Positions 26,001-34,345 of a stretch of 41,317 nt of DNA are shown here, piece by piece (positions within the stretch are counted from its first letter, which is position 1; the number at the start of each line of letters is the position of its first letter). The stretch spans positions 1 to 41,317 of the forward strand of contig CABSYW010000024.1 in NCBI GenBank assembly GCA_902482035.1. Direction: 5' to 3'. A program made the translations under genes and the position numbers. The stretch comes from an uncultured Collinsella sp. GTDB lineage: Bacteria; Actinomycetota; Coriobacteriia; Coriobacteriales; Coriobacteriaceae. The notes below the pieces were generated by a model, which was not told where the DNA came from, made no database searches, and saw nothing but the letters and a program-made list of their open reading frames with translations.

Positions 26001-26852
26001 GAGAACATCATCGATGCCGCGGTAAAGCGCCAGAAGGACCGCGCGAGCGGCCAGACGTCGTTCTTCGATATGTTTGGCGACGTTGAGGGCTCGGGCTTTG
26101 AGGTGAGCGTGCCCGATCCGGATGGCCAGGAATGGGACCGCCACCTTAAGCTGAGCCAGGAGAAGGAGGTTCTGGGCATCTACGTCTCGGACCACCCGCT
26201 GCGTCCGTTTGAGTATGCACTAGCCAAGGCGCGCGACTTCTCGTTCTCGCAGATCGACACCGGATACGAGGTGCAAAACCCCACGGGCGGCACCATCAAC
26301 CAGGAGATTCCCGAGGGCAAGGCGCTGTGGTGGGCCGGCATGGTCTCGAGCGTGTCCAAGCGCGTGACCAAAAACGGCGACCCCATGGGCATCGTGCAGC
26401 TCGAAGACATGGAAGGCGAGGCCACGGTCGTGGTGTTCCCCAAGACCTACAAGGAGGCCGAGGGGTACCTGTACGGCGAGGTCGATCCCGAGACCGGCGC
26501 GCAGCTGTCCGATGCGTTTGTGCGCATTAAGGGCAAGCTCGAGCGCTCGGACCGCGGCGACCAGATCATCGCGCAGGAGATCGTGCCGCTGGAGCTTAGC
26601 GAGGAGAAAAACAAGCCCAAGGTCTTTGAGGTCATGGTGCCCAACAGTCGATTTAGCCAGGGCAATATGGCGCGCCTGGCCACGGTGCTCACCACCAACC
26701 CGGGCGGCGACCGCGTGGAGATCTTTATTGAGCAAGTCGACGGGCGCGTGCTGCGTGCTGAGGTGCCGGCCAAGGTCAATGCACGCTCGATTCCGCTGCT
26801 GGCAGAGGCAAAGGCCATCGTCGGCAACCAAGGCCGCGTGACGGTTATCTAA
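23049..26852 (+). CDS. dnaE: DNA polymerase III alpha subunit (DnaE)
   Basis: A 1267-residue replicative polymerase. The PHP domain opens with HLHNHT, and its metal-site residues appear intact: His5, His7, Asp40-His41, Glu126, His145, Cys195, Asp268 and His270. A proofreading-type PHP activity is therefore possible. A charged insert at about residues 58-117 separates YGVPDLALACDAVN from IKPIFGCEVYF, where most DnaE proteins have only a short link. The polymerase core has GPGRGSAAG, PDIDMDFDD (Asp469 and Asp471) and KMDFLGLRTL (Asp629). The HhH and OB regions follow (IRGVGTGVAQAI, GMVSSVSKRVTKNG). A TAAAAT lies about 40 bases upstream. The SNF2 helicase gene begins 28 bases after the stop, so the two are co-transcribed. 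Confidence 0.97.
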   Translation: MAFVHLHNHTVFSMLDGATRIQDMVNRAVELGMPAVAITDHGYMYGVPDLALACDAVNHNTPEYKTWSHDKAFLEKDRRDELVEPDPEANPREHAQYVKDMAMWDEKGNIDELKPPLVIKPIFGCEVYFTPDETLARDHKPELYHMILLAKDQEGYVNLMQTVSEAAVQGFYYKPRVTLDNLRRHAKGMICTSACIAGIIPKYIDRGDMEGAIKWAETFRDTFEPGDFYIEIQEHGITTDNGLTDEQMDRTLIDIAKQVGVKVIATNDFHYLRREDAPVQDVIMCIGMNAKVDDPNRMRMTGSEFYMKTEEEMRAMFPYCPEACDNTLEIADKCYVELDWDSIILPRFPLLDPGETHESQFRRECEKGLRQHYGDDWATREIGGVNIKERFEYEYKVICDKGFAAYFLIVAEYVQWAKDNGIGVGPGRGSAAGAIVAYAMNITAFDPLENGLMFERFLSPQRTEMPDIDMDFDDERRLEVVEHVRQLYGPEKVTHVITYSTIKAKQAINDAARVLDYPVYMGQRLSKMVSSDPKVKLKQVLDKQPGKEDLFNPDFAEAYKKDDDARRIIDTALSIEGLTRGEGVHACAVLICRDPVNEHVPTKLDTKGGVEITQYEGHTVADMGLLKMDFLGLRTLTVISKAKANIKKNFGIDIKEEEIPFDDPEIFKLMGSGHTAGVFQVESAGMTATIKNMKPTEYKHVVALIALYRPGPLGAGMVSSYINRMNGKEPAVSYDDRLDDILGETYGTMVYQEQVMLISVEMCGFSKGESDSRIRKPVAKKKIKLLTSTVLHWEDGSDETTYDHWMNGAIKNNYTREVAQKIWDDVLEFASYAFNKSHSAGYAILVMQTAWLKAHYPHEYMAAVLTSYTGKTDKIVHYVSACRHDGIPVLSPDVNESGTEFTATKEGVRFGLAGIRGVGTGVAQAIIAEREAGGPFKTLHDFVERVDSSQANRRVIESLIKAGAFDSTGYPRRQMMHFVDKNNPENIIDAAVKRQKDRASGQTSFFDMFGDVEGSGFEVSVPDPDGQEWDRHLKLSQEKEVLGIYVSDHPLRPFEYALAKARDFSFSQIDTGYEVQNPTGGTINQEIPEGKALWWAGMVSSVSKRVTKNGDPMGIVQLEDMEGEATVVVFPKTYKEAEGYLYGEVDPETGAQLSDAFVRIKGKLERSDRGDQIIAQEIVPLELSEEKNKPKVFEVMVPNSRFSQGNMARLATVLTTNPGGDRVEIFIEQVDGRVLRAEVPAKVNARSIPLLAEAKAIVGNQGRVTVI

Positions 26853-26880
26853 GCTACCCCGGGTGAGATTGGAGGAAGTG

Positions 26881-29800
26881 ATGGCGCAGGGGACGTTTGT
26901 GCAGGCGCTTCGCAAAGAGGCGGCGTTGAGCGGCACCTTTATGAAGGGGCGTTCGCTCATGCTCAACGGCGCCGTGCTGTCGATCGAGGACAGCGGCTCG
27001 CGCTTCTCCAAAAACGTGACGGTTGAGGGCTCGGTGCGCGGTTCGCGCGGCGACCTGTACAAGACGCACGTGGCGCTCGACATGGACGAGCACGAGGTGA
27101 TCGACTACGACTGCGATTGCCCCGCCGCCTATCGTTACCCCGGTATGTGCAAGCACGCTATTGCCACGGCTCTGGCGTATTTGGATGCCAGCGGCGCCGA
27201 GCCCGTCGAAGGTTTGCGCACGCCGGTCCGCACGTTTACGGCGCAGCCGAAACAGCCCGCGCGCACCGCGCTCAAAGCGCCGGCCGTCAATCCCAACTTT
27301 CCCTTTCCGGCGCCCGTCCCCACGAGCCCGAGCCTTATGGCGGCGCTCTCCGATCTTTCGGACGCGCGCATGGATGAGCTGGCGAGCATGCGCCGCAAGC
27401 TTGCCGGTGCCGTTGATCCCGACGCCCCCAAAGCGGCGTTGGAGCCTTCGTTGGTGCCGTACTACAATCCGCTGTTCGCCGACCGCTTTAGCTGGGCGCT
27501 TGAGTTCCGTATTCGCTGCGGTTCGGTGTCCTACGTGGTCAAGGACATCGACGGCATGGCCGATGCCTACGTGCGCGGCGGCACCTTCTCGTACGGCAAG
27601 AAGCTCACGTTTGTCCATACGTCCGAAGCCTTCGAAGACGTGTCGACAAAGCTGCTCAACCTTGTCGTGACGACAGTTGCCTATCTCGATGACATCACAA
27701 GCTCGCGTTCGGCGTCGTACGACTTTGCCCGCAGCGGTTTTGTCGCCGAGCGTCAGTTACCGCTGTCCGAGCATAGCATCGTATATGTGCTGGACCTGTT
27801 GCGCGGCCAGACCATCTCTTTTGAGCCCGCCTGGTCGCGGGGGACGACGACGCATCGCACCTATGACGTGGCGGTCGAGCCGGCGCCGCAAGGGGAGGAT
27901 GAAGCTCCGACCAAGCGCCCGCCGCTCCTTGCCGCCAAGATTGCGCCGGCGGTCGGCGGCAGCTACGACCTTCGCCTGCCCGCCGATATGTACTGCTTTG
28001 CATCGGGCGATGTTGCCTACCTGGTCGACACGCGCCGCGCGCGCCGTACCGACACGGCGTTTGCCCAACATGCGGCGCCGTTCCTATCGCGCTTGCTGCC
28101 CTGTCGCACGCCAGTCCATATCGCTGCCGACCAGGTGGGGGAGTTCTGTCGTATGGCGCTGCCCATTTTGCGCGACTATACCGACCTTACCGCGCCCGCC
28201 GTGCTCGATACCGTGGCACCCGAGCCGAGCTTTGCTATGGCGATCGGCGTCGACGATGGGCTCGTGACCTGCAAAATTACGGTTGCCTACGGCGATTGGT
28301 CGGCGGATCTCTTTAGCCTGGGCGCTCCGGGCAGCCCCTTCGAAGAGCAACGCCCCGGCGTGCCGCCCCGCGACGAGGTGGCGGAGTTTCGCGTTATGGA
28401 TACGGCGGCCCTGTATTTCGACTTTTACGAGGGCGGTCTGGCGTTTGAGGAGCGCGATGACGAGAACTTGTTCTGCCTGCTGACCGAGGGCCTGTCCGCC
28501 CTGTCCGAGCTGGGTGAGGTCATGCTCAGCGACCGTCTGCGCCAGATTTCGGTGCGCCCCGCGCCCAAGCTCTCGGTTCGTGCGACCGTCAAGAGCAATC
28601 TGCTCGATGTCGAGCTGGGCGCGAGCGGGCTTTCGGCCGCGGACCTTGCCGTCTATCTCGATTCGTACAAGCGCCATCAAACGTTTGCGCGCCTTACGTC
28701 CGGCGACATCATTCGCCTGGACGAGGGCGCTCGAGCCGCGTTTGGCCTCGCCGAGGATCTGGGCGTCGATGCCGTCGACCTGCTCGACGGCGTGTCGCTT
28801 CCCGCGTCGAGTACCCTGTTCGTCGATAGCATGCTCGCACGCACGCCCGCGCTCGAGGCCGATCGTGACGCCGCGTTCCGCCGCACCGTCGAGCGCTTGG
28901 ATACGCTCGGCAAGATGGACTTTACGGTGCCGGTTTCGCTCAAGGCCACACTGCGCGGCTACCAGGTCGACGGATACCAGTGGCTCGGCTCGCTCGAACA
29001 CCTGGGCCTTGGCGGCATCCTGGCCGACGACATGGGCCTGGGCAAAACGCTGCAGATGATCGCACATATCCTGGCACGCGTGGAGGCGGGGGACATCAAG
29101 CCCACGCTCGTGGTATGCCCGGCCTCGCTCGTGTACAACTGGACTGCCGAGCTGGAGCGCTTTGCCCCGTCGCTCGATGTGTGCGCCATCGTGGGCGCCA
29201 AGGCGCAGCGTCGCGTGCAAATCGCCGGCGTGGCCGAGCATAACGTGGTCGTGACGTCGTATGACCTTATGCGGCGCGATATCGACGAATACGTCGAGCA
29301 GGACTTTGCCCGTGTGGTGCTCGATGAGGCCCAGTACATTAAAAACCCGCTCACGCAGGTGGCGCGCGCCGCCAAGCGCCTGCCGGCCGGCGTGCGCTTT
29401 GCCCTGACGGGCACGCCCATCGAAAACCGCCTGTCCGAGCTCTGGAGCATCTTCGACTTTTTGATGCCGGGCCTGCTTGGCACTCGCGAGTCGTTTGCCA
29501 GACGCTTCGAAAGCCCGGTCGAGCATGCCGAGGGCGACAGTGCCGCTCGCCTGCAAGCGCTCGTGTCGCCGTTTGTGCTGCGCCGTGTCAAGGAAGACGT
29601 GGTGGCAGACCTGCCCGAGAAGATCGAGGACACTGTCGTGGCTCAGCTCACCGGCGAGCAGCGCAAGCTCTACCTGGCAAACCAGGACTGCATTGCCCAG
29701 CAAGTGCAGCACCGCGAGGCATCCGAGTTTAAGAAAGACAAGCTCAAGGTGCTCGCCGAGCTCACCAAGCTGCGCCAGATCTGCTGCGACCCGCGTCTGC

Positions 29801-30345
29801 ACTACGAGGATTACAAGGCGGGGAGCGCCAAACTCGATACGTGCATGGAGCTCGTGCACGGCGCACTCGACGGCGGGCATCGCATCCTGCTGTTCAGCCA
29901 GTTTACGGGTATGCTCGATATCATCGGTAAGCGCTTGGCCAAGGAGGACATCGCCTTCCTTAAGCTCACGGGCGCTTCGTCTAAGGAGAGCCGCGCCAAG
30001 ATGGTCGCGCAGTTCCAAGCGGGCGAGGTTCCGATCTTTTTGATTTCGCTCAAGGCGGGCGGCGTGGGCCTGAACCTGACGGCGGCCGACGTGGTCATTC
30101 ACTACGACCCGTGGTGGAACGTGGCGGCGCAGGACCAAGCGACCGACCGTGCGCATCGTATTGGCCAGCAACATACCGTGACCGTGTACAAGCTCATCGC
30201 CAAGGACACGATCGAGGAACGCATTATGCAGATGCAGGAGTCCAAGCGCGACCTGGTCAACAGCGTGCTCGGCGGCGACGGCATCTCGTCGGCGCTGTTT
30301 ACCCGCGAGGATGTTCTGGCGCTGCTCGGCGGCGACGGGCGTTAA
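26881..30345 (+). CDS. SWIM zinc-finger / SNF2-family helicase
   Basis: A 1154-residue SNF2 protein. An N-terminal SWIM zinc finger is formed by Cys78, Cys80, Cys90 and His92 (DCDCPAAYRYPGMCKH). The middle 600 residues have no clear named domain. The helicase core then follows: DDMGLGKT at 716-723, DEAQYIKNP from 815, LTGTPIENRLSELWSIFDFL, LFSQFTGMLD, KAGGVGLNLTAADVVIHYDP and ATDRAHRIGQ. This is the bacterial SNF2/HepA-like family, which translocates on DNA and remodels protein-DNA complexes; its exact role is unknown. GGAGG lies 5 bases before ATG 26881, so an in-frame GTG at 26863 is less likely. It is downstream of dnaE in one operon. Confidence 0.94.
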   Translation: MAQGTFVQALRKEAALSGTFMKGRSLMLNGAVLSIEDSGSRFSKNVTVEGSVRGSRGDLYKTHVALDMDEHEVIDYDCDCPAAYRYPGMCKHAIATALAYLDASGAEPVEGLRTPVRTFTAQPKQPARTALKAPAVNPNFPFPAPVPTSPSLMAALSDLSDARMDELASMRRKLAGAVDPDAPKAALEPSLVPYYNPLFADRFSWALEFRIRCGSVSYVVKDIDGMADAYVRGGTFSYGKKLTFVHTSEAFEDVSTKLLNLVVTTVAYLDDITSSRSASYDFARSGFVAERQLPLSEHSIVYVLDLLRGQTISFEPAWSRGTTTHRTYDVAVEPAPQGEDEAPTKRPPLLAAKIAPAVGGSYDLRLPADMYCFASGDVAYLVDTRRARRTDTAFAQHAAPFLSRLLPCRTPVHIAADQVGEFCRMALPILRDYTDLTAPAVLDTVAPEPSFAMAIGVDDGLVTCKITVAYGDWSADLFSLGAPGSPFEEQRPGVPPRDEVAEFRVMDTAALYFDFYEGGLAFEERDDENLFCLLTEGLSALSELGEVMLSDRLRQISVRPAPKLSVRATVKSNLLDVELGASGLSAADLAVYLDSYKRHQTFARLTSGDIIRLDEGARAAFGLAEDLGVDAVDLLDGVSLPASSTLFVDSMLARTPALEADRDAAFRRTVERLDTLGKMDFTVPVSLKATLRGYQVDGYQWLGSLEHLGLGGILADDMGLGKTLQMIAHILARVEAGDIKPTLVVCPASLVYNWTAELERFAPSLDVCAIVGAKAQRRVQIAGVAEHNVVVTSYDLMRRDIDEYVEQDFARVVLDEAQYIKNPLTQVARAAKRLPAGVRFALTGTPIENRLSELWSIFDFLMPGLLGTRESFARRFESPVEHAEGDSAARLQALVSPFVLRRVKEDVVADLPEKIEDTVVAQLTGEQRKLYLANQDCIAQQVQHREASEFKKDKLKVLAELTKLRQICCDPRLHYEDYKAGSAKLDTCMELVHGALDGGHRILLFSQFTGMLDIIGKRLAKEDIAFLKLTGASSKESRAKMVAQFQAGEVPIFLISLKAGGVGLNLTAADVVIHYDPWWNVAAQDQATDRAHRIGQQHTVTVYKLIAKDTIEERIMQMQESKRDLVNSVLGGDGISSALFTREDVLALLGGDGR

Positions 30346-30495
30346 CCCGCTCGGGTGAGGCCGCCAGGGCGGATAGCCCGCGCTGTCCCATCGTCCCCGC
30401 TCGTTATGTGTTCATTTGCAATGCCGTGGATGGTTTGTCTGCCTTTGGGCATAAGAACCATCAAGAACATTGGCACATCAGCAAAGGAGAACATC

Positions 30496-30858
30496 ATGGC
30501 GAAATTCTTTAAGGACCCCGACGGCAAGCTCATCGCCGCCCTTGGCGACGACGTTGCGACCCCTGCCGGTTGCACGGAACTGACTGCAAACACTGAGGAC
30601 GCAGCGCACGAGAAGCACGTGCCTGTTGTCGAGACCGAGCGTGACGGTCACGTGATTCGCGCACGCGTTGGCTCGGTCGAGCACCCCAGCCTGCCCGAGC
30701 ACTACATTGAGTGGATCGCCCTTGAGGCCGAGGGCCGCTTAGAGGTCCATTACCTTGAGCCCGGCATGAAACCCGCGACGTTTTTCGCGGGCGGCTCCAA
30801 GACCGGTACCGTCTATGCCTACTGCAACCTGCACGGGCTGTGGTCCGCGACATTCTAG
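30496..30858 (+). CDS. Desulfoferrodoxin-type superoxide reductase
   Basis: A 120-residue superoxide reductase (neelaredoxin/desulfoferrodoxin catalytic domain) that reduces superoxide to peroxide without releasing oxygen, typical of anaerobes. The iron site is present: Glu39 and His41 in EKHVP, His63 and His69 in VEHPSLPEHYIEW, Cys110 and His113 in CNLHGLW. The N-terminal four-cysteine rubredoxin-like centre of class I enzymes is absent, so this is the one-iron type. AAAGGAG lies 6 bases before ATG 30496. The 150-base gap upstream has no feature I can name. A strong terminator follows. Confidence 0.93.
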   Translation: MAKFFKDPDGKLIAALGDDVATPAGCTELTANTEDAAHEKHVPVVETERDGHVIRARVGSVEHPSLPEHYIEWIALEAEGRLEVHYLEPGMKPATFFAGGSKTGTVYAYCNLHGLWSATF

Positions 30859-30903
30859 GAGCGCGCCCCCGCTCGGGGTATCATAGCTAGCATATGCACA
30901 TGC

Positions 30904-30936
30904 AAGCGCCGGCTGCATTATGCGGCCGGCGCTTTT
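30904..30936 (+). terminator. Intrinsic terminator after the superoxide reductase
   Basis: AAGCGCCGGC (30904-30913) pairs with GCCGGCGCTT (30925-30934), continued by GCAT/ATGC in the loop region, then a TTTT run at 30933-30936. Confidence 0.85.
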
Positions 30937-30975
30937 ACTACGATTTCGATGGTTTACGACGGAAAGGGCTGGGCC

Positions 30976-32961
30976 ATGAAACTCGCGCTTGCACAAATCG
31001 ATATGCGCCTGGGTGATATTGAGGGCATTTGCGGCCGCATCGAGGACCAGGCTCGTCTGGCCCACGAGCGCGGGGCGCGCGTGCTGTGCGTTCCGGCTCC
31101 GCTCTTTATGGGCGCCATGCCCGGTGGCCTGGTGGGCGCTGCCGACTTTGAGCACGACGTGCTTGCCGGTTTGACTGGTGTCGCCGAGCGTATCCAGGAG
31201 CTTGACATGATCTGCATCGTGCCCGCGGCGGTTTCGTTTGAGGGCCAGCCGCTGCTCGACTACATGATGCTCAAGGACGGTCATGTGGTGCCGGCGCGTT
31301 CGAGCATTGCCCTGCAGCGTGGCGAGAACAACGACACACGTTGGGCGCCGCCGGTGTTCGACGTGGACGGCGTGCGCATCGCCGTGATTTTTGACTTGGA
31401 CCGCGAACTCGAGATGTTGCCGACCGGTGTTGACCTCATTGCGTATTTCCAATTCAACGCGTTTGACATGACCGACCGTGAGACTGCCGCCATTGCCGCC
31501 GTTCGCAGCGGCGCCTACCGCAAGATCGCATCCAAGCGCAGCGTGTGGTTTGCCTGCATGGCGCCGGTCGGTGCCTATGACGAGTCGGTGTATACCGGCG
31601 GTTCGTTTGTGCTCGACGACTGCGGTCGCGTGGTGGCCCAGGCGCCGTGCTTTGAGGAGAGCCTGCTGGTTCAGGAGATTCAGCGCGGCGTAATGCTCGA
31701 TGCCTTGGAGGACCACGAGCTGCCCGAGTTTCGCTCCGAGGAATGGCTGTGGCAGGCGCTGGTGCTCGCTGTGCGCGATAACGCCCGTGCCCATGGCACG
31801 TCGCGCGCCGTGGTGGCGCTCGAGGGCGATCTGCCGTCGTCTTTGCTTGCGGCGCTGGCTGTCGATGCATTGGGCTCGCGCAACGTGATCGGCCTGGTGC
31901 TGAACCGCAACCGCATCTTTACGCCGGCACAGGAGGAGGCCGAGGCCGCCCGTTGCGCCGCCGTTCGCGCGATTGCCGAGCGCCTGCATATTCGCACGGT
32001 TGAGCGCGATGCGCCGGATGCGGCGCGCGTACTCGACCGCGATGTGTCGGCGGGCGATGCCGAGCGCCTGCGCTCGCGTACGCTGGGCCTCATGTTGGAG
32101 GATACGGCGCTCGAGCTGGGCGCGATGGCTCTGAGCCCGCTTTCCAAGACCGAGTACGCGTTGGCGGCACCGGCGCTTTGCGGTGGCTACCAGGGCGATT
32201 ACGCGCCCTTTGGCGATGTGTATCTGTCGACCCTCGAGTTTGTGGCGCGCGTGCGCAACCGCACGTCTGCCGTGGTGCCGCAGGAGCTCGTGACGCTCAA
32301 CGCGGTGGAAGATTGCATGGAGCGCGTGCTGGCGCGGGCGCTCTCGACGCTCGACGGCCCGGTCGACATGCTTGATCGCGCGGCGCAGCTGCTCGGTGGG
32401 CTCGAGCCGGGCGAGGTCGATGGTGCGCTTGAGTCGCACGTGGACCGCAACCGACCCTTCGACGACATCCCAATGGCCGCCGGCAAGCCCGAGGCTTGCT
32501 CGCTGCTGCTGATGCTCGTGCGCCAGGGAGAGGCGGCTCGCCGCATGCTGCCGACGGCGCCGATCGTCTCGGCCCGTTCGTTTGTCGAGCGCGCCTGGCC
32601 GTACATGCTCGCGTGGTCCGACCTGGGGCTGAGCGGCAAGGAGCGCATGGCGGTCGATTCACTGGCGCGCGCCGAGGTGCGTCGTTTTGCCGACGAGGAT
32701 ACAAGCGAGCGCATGCGCGGCGAGATGATGGGCATATTGGGTGACCTGTTGGGCATTTCGCCCGAGCAGATGGAGGAGCTGCGCTCCGAGGACGGTCAGC
32801 GTCGCCTGCATGAGGGCATGAAAAAGTTTGAGGGCGAGGTCCAGGACGCCATCGAAAAGATGATGGGCGGCCAGGGCGGCTCGCAAGGTAGTCCCCAGGG
32901 TGGCCCGATGCCGCATCCGCCGGTTGATCCCCGACAATTCCCGTTCTTCTCTCAGAACTAG
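30976..32961 (+). CDS. Degenerate glutamine-dependent NAD synthetase homologue (probable pseudoenzyme)
   Basis: A 661-residue intact frame that follows the layout of glutamine-dependent NadE: an N-terminal nitrilase fold (MKLALAQIDMRLGDIEG) and a C-terminal synthetase fold (LAALAVDALGSRNVIGL, SKTEYALA, YAPFGDV). Every catalytic motif I can align is altered. In the nitrilase half the Glu is Ala41 (VPAP for FPE), the Lys is Arg108 and the nucleophile Cys is Phe139 (VIFDLD for ICEDLW). In the synthetase half the P-loop SGGIDS reads EGDLPS at 283-288. The usual NadE ending appears to align near RRMLPTAPIVSARSFVERAW. After it comes an extra helical region of about 110 residues ending in a Gly/Pro/Gln tail. 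GGAAAGGG precedes ATG 30976. It lies upstream of ruvCAB. It is probably a non-catalytic NAD- or protein-binding scaffold, which is an inference. Confidence 0.75.
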   Translation: MKLALAQIDMRLGDIEGICGRIEDQARLAHERGARVLCVPAPLFMGAMPGGLVGAADFEHDVLAGLTGVAERIQELDMICIVPAAVSFEGQPLLDYMMLKDGHVVPARSSIALQRGENNDTRWAPPVFDVDGVRIAVIFDLDRELEMLPTGVDLIAYFQFNAFDMTDRETAAIAAVRSGAYRKIASKRSVWFACMAPVGAYDESVYTGGSFVLDDCGRVVAQAPCFEESLLVQEIQRGVMLDALEDHELPEFRSEEWLWQALVLAVRDNARAHGTSRAVVALEGDLPSSLLAALAVDALGSRNVIGLVLNRNRIFTPAQEEAEAARCAAVRAIAERLHIRTVERDAPDAARVLDRDVSAGDAERLRSRTLGLMLEDTALELGAMALSPLSKTEYALAAPALCGGYQGDYAPFGDVYLSTLEFVARVRNRTSAVVPQELVTLNAVEDCMERVLARALSTLDGPVDMLDRAAQLLGGLEPGEVDGALESHVDRNRPFDDIPMAAGKPEACSLLLMLVRQGEAARRMLPTAPIVSARSFVERAWPYMLAWSDLGLSGKERMAVDSLARAEVRRFADEDTSERMRGEMMGILGDLLGISPEQMEELRSEDGQRRLHEGMKKFEGEVQDAIEKMMGGQGGSQGSPQGGPMPHPPVDPRQFPFFSQN

Positions 32962-32969
32962 GTCGCTGC

Positions 32970-33067
32970 GCGCCCGCCAGAGCGGCAATCTGCCTTTCAA
33001 TCGTCGGACATGACCGCCAGGTCAATGCCCTCCTCTTCCAAGGCACCTTGCTCGCTCTGGCAGGCGC
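32970..33067. repeat. Inverted repeat with long loop upstream of ruvC
   Basis: The 15-base arms 32970-32984 and 33053-33067 are complementary at all but one position (both contain the GCCAGAGCG core or its complement). The loop is 68 bases. It is the main visible structure in the gap before ruvC; no T-run follows, so a terminator is doubtful. Confidence 0.5.
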
Positions 33068-33125
33068 TCGCTTGCGTATACTCAACCTACAATTCGATCT
33101 CGGCTGACTTATAGGGCTAGCGTTG

Positions 33126-33134
33126 TGTTATTCT
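33126..33134 (+). promoter_or_regulatory. Extended -10 promoter candidate for ruvCAB
   Basis: TGTTATTCT fits an extended -10 (TGn plus TATTCT). TGACTT at 33105-33110 lies 18 bases upstream as a weak -35. The leader would be about 60 bases. No LexA-type box was recognised. Confidence 0.35.
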
Positions 33135-33203
33135 AGAACAGACGTTCGTGAATGATGCGCGGGGCCTTGTCTTGCGCTGTGCTTGTGGCGAGGGGAGGTT
33201 GGC

Positions 33204-33725
33204 TTGGTTATCTTGGGCATCGACCCCGGTTTGGCTCATACGGGTTGGGGGATTATCGAGGAGCGGCGTGGCGAGGTTCGCTGCCGTGCCTATGGCTGCA
33301 TCGAGACCAGTGCCGGAAGTCCGCTCGCGGTGCGCCTGTCGCATATCGCCCATGACCTTAAGGATGTCGTTGAGCGTTATCGACCCGACACGGCTGCTGT
33401 CGAGAGCATCTACTTTGGCGCCAACGTTCGTTCCGCCATCCCCACGGCGCATGCCCGCGGTGCTGCACTCGTCGCACTTTCGGAATGCGCGCTCGAGATT
33501 GGCGAGTACACGCCCATGCAGATCAAACAGGCTGTGGTGGGCACCGGCGCCGCGGACAAGCGGCAGGTCGCCTACATGGTACGCACGCTCACACAGCTCG
33601 ATCACGACCCGCATCCCGACCATGCCGCCGATGCCCTGGCCTGCGCCATCTGCCACGTAAACCTCAGCCGCACCCGCGCCCTCACCGGTGGCGAGTTCTA
33701 TCAACAGAGAGGAACCGGATACTGA
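33204..33725 (+). CDS. ruvC: Holliday junction resolvase RuvC
   Basis: A 173-residue endonuclease that cuts Holliday junctions symmetrically. The catalytic acids are present: Asp7 (GIDPG), Glu67 (VESIYFG), and Asp139 and Asp143 (HPDHAADALACA). The start is TTG 33204, with GGGGAGG 5 bases upstream; this places the first catalytic Asp at position 7 exactly as in E. coli RuvC. An earlier TTG at 33183 would add seven residues without a ribosome site. The stop overlaps the ruvA start (TGATG), so ruvC, ruvA and ruvB form one translationally coupled unit. Confidence 0.96.
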   Translation: MVILGIDPGLAHTGWGIIEERRGEVRCRAYGCIETSAGSPLAVRLSHIAHDLKDVVERYRPDTAAVESIYFGANVRSAIPTAHARGAALVALSECALEIGEYTPMQIKQAVVGTGAADKRQVAYMVRTLTQLDHDPHPDHAADALACAICHVNLSRTRALTGGEFYQQRGTGY

Positions 33726-34345
33726 TGATTTCCCAGCTCCACGGAACGCTTGTCGAGGCCACGATGAGCTCTGCTGTCGTCGATGTGTCGGGCGTTGGCT
33801 TTGAGCTCGGCATCTCGGGCAGCACTGCGGCCACGTTGCCGACGCCCGGCGGCGAGGTCCGCCTCTACGCGCGTATGCAGGTGCGCGAGGACGCCATGAC
33901 ACTTTTCGGTTTTTCCTCAAAGGATGAGCGCACGATGTTCGACCGGCTCGTGTCCGTTTCGGGCGTTGGCCCGCGCCTGGCGCTTGCCGTGCTTTCCACC
34001 TATACCGTGGGGCAGCTGTACTCGCTGGTGATGGCCGAGGACGACAAGGGCATGGCCAAGGTACCCGGTGTGGGCAAAAAGACAGCTCAGCGTCTGATCC
34101 TGGAGCTCAAGAGCACCTTTGCCAAGGACAAGGGCTTTGTGCCGGTCGATGTGATTCCCGGCCAGGTTGCGATGCCCGTGCCCGCTGCTGCTCCCTCGGC
34201 CATCGATGATGCCCGTGCGGCGCTCCTTTCCATGGGCTTTAGCCCGCAGGAGACCGATGTTGCCCTGAGCGGGTATGATGGGCAAAATATGCGTGTCGAG
34301 GATCTGCTCGGCGCGGCGCTTAAGCGACTCGGAATGGATGCGTGA
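33725..34345 (+). CDS. ruvA: Holliday junction branch migration protein RuvA
   Basis: A 206-residue DNA-binding subunit that holds the junction as a tetramer and loads RuvB. The OB-like N-terminus (MISQLHGTLVEA) is followed by two helix-hairpin-helix motifs (VSGVGPRLALAVLS and VPGVGKKTAQRLILEL). The C-terminal three-helix domain (AALLSMGFSPQETDVAL) binds RuvB. The start overlaps the ruvC stop and the stop overlaps the ruvB start, both as TGATG. The length is normal. Confidence 0.96.
   Translation: MISQLHGTLVEATMSSAVVDVSGVGFELGISGSTAATLPTPGGEVRLYARMQVREDAMTLFGFSSKDERTMFDRLVSVSGVGPRLALAVLSTYTVGQLYSLVMAEDDKGMAKVPGVGKKTAQRLILELKSTFAKDKGFVPVDVIPGQVAMPVPAAAPSAIDDARAALLSMGFSPQETDVALSGYDGQNMRVEDLLGAALKRLGMDA

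Noticed and set aside
23013..26195. Long open frame of 1060 codons antisense to dnaE
   Set aside because: It is explained by GC-rich third positions in dnaE. It is rich in Val, Leu, Gly, His and Asp with no domain, and dnaE is certain on the other strand.
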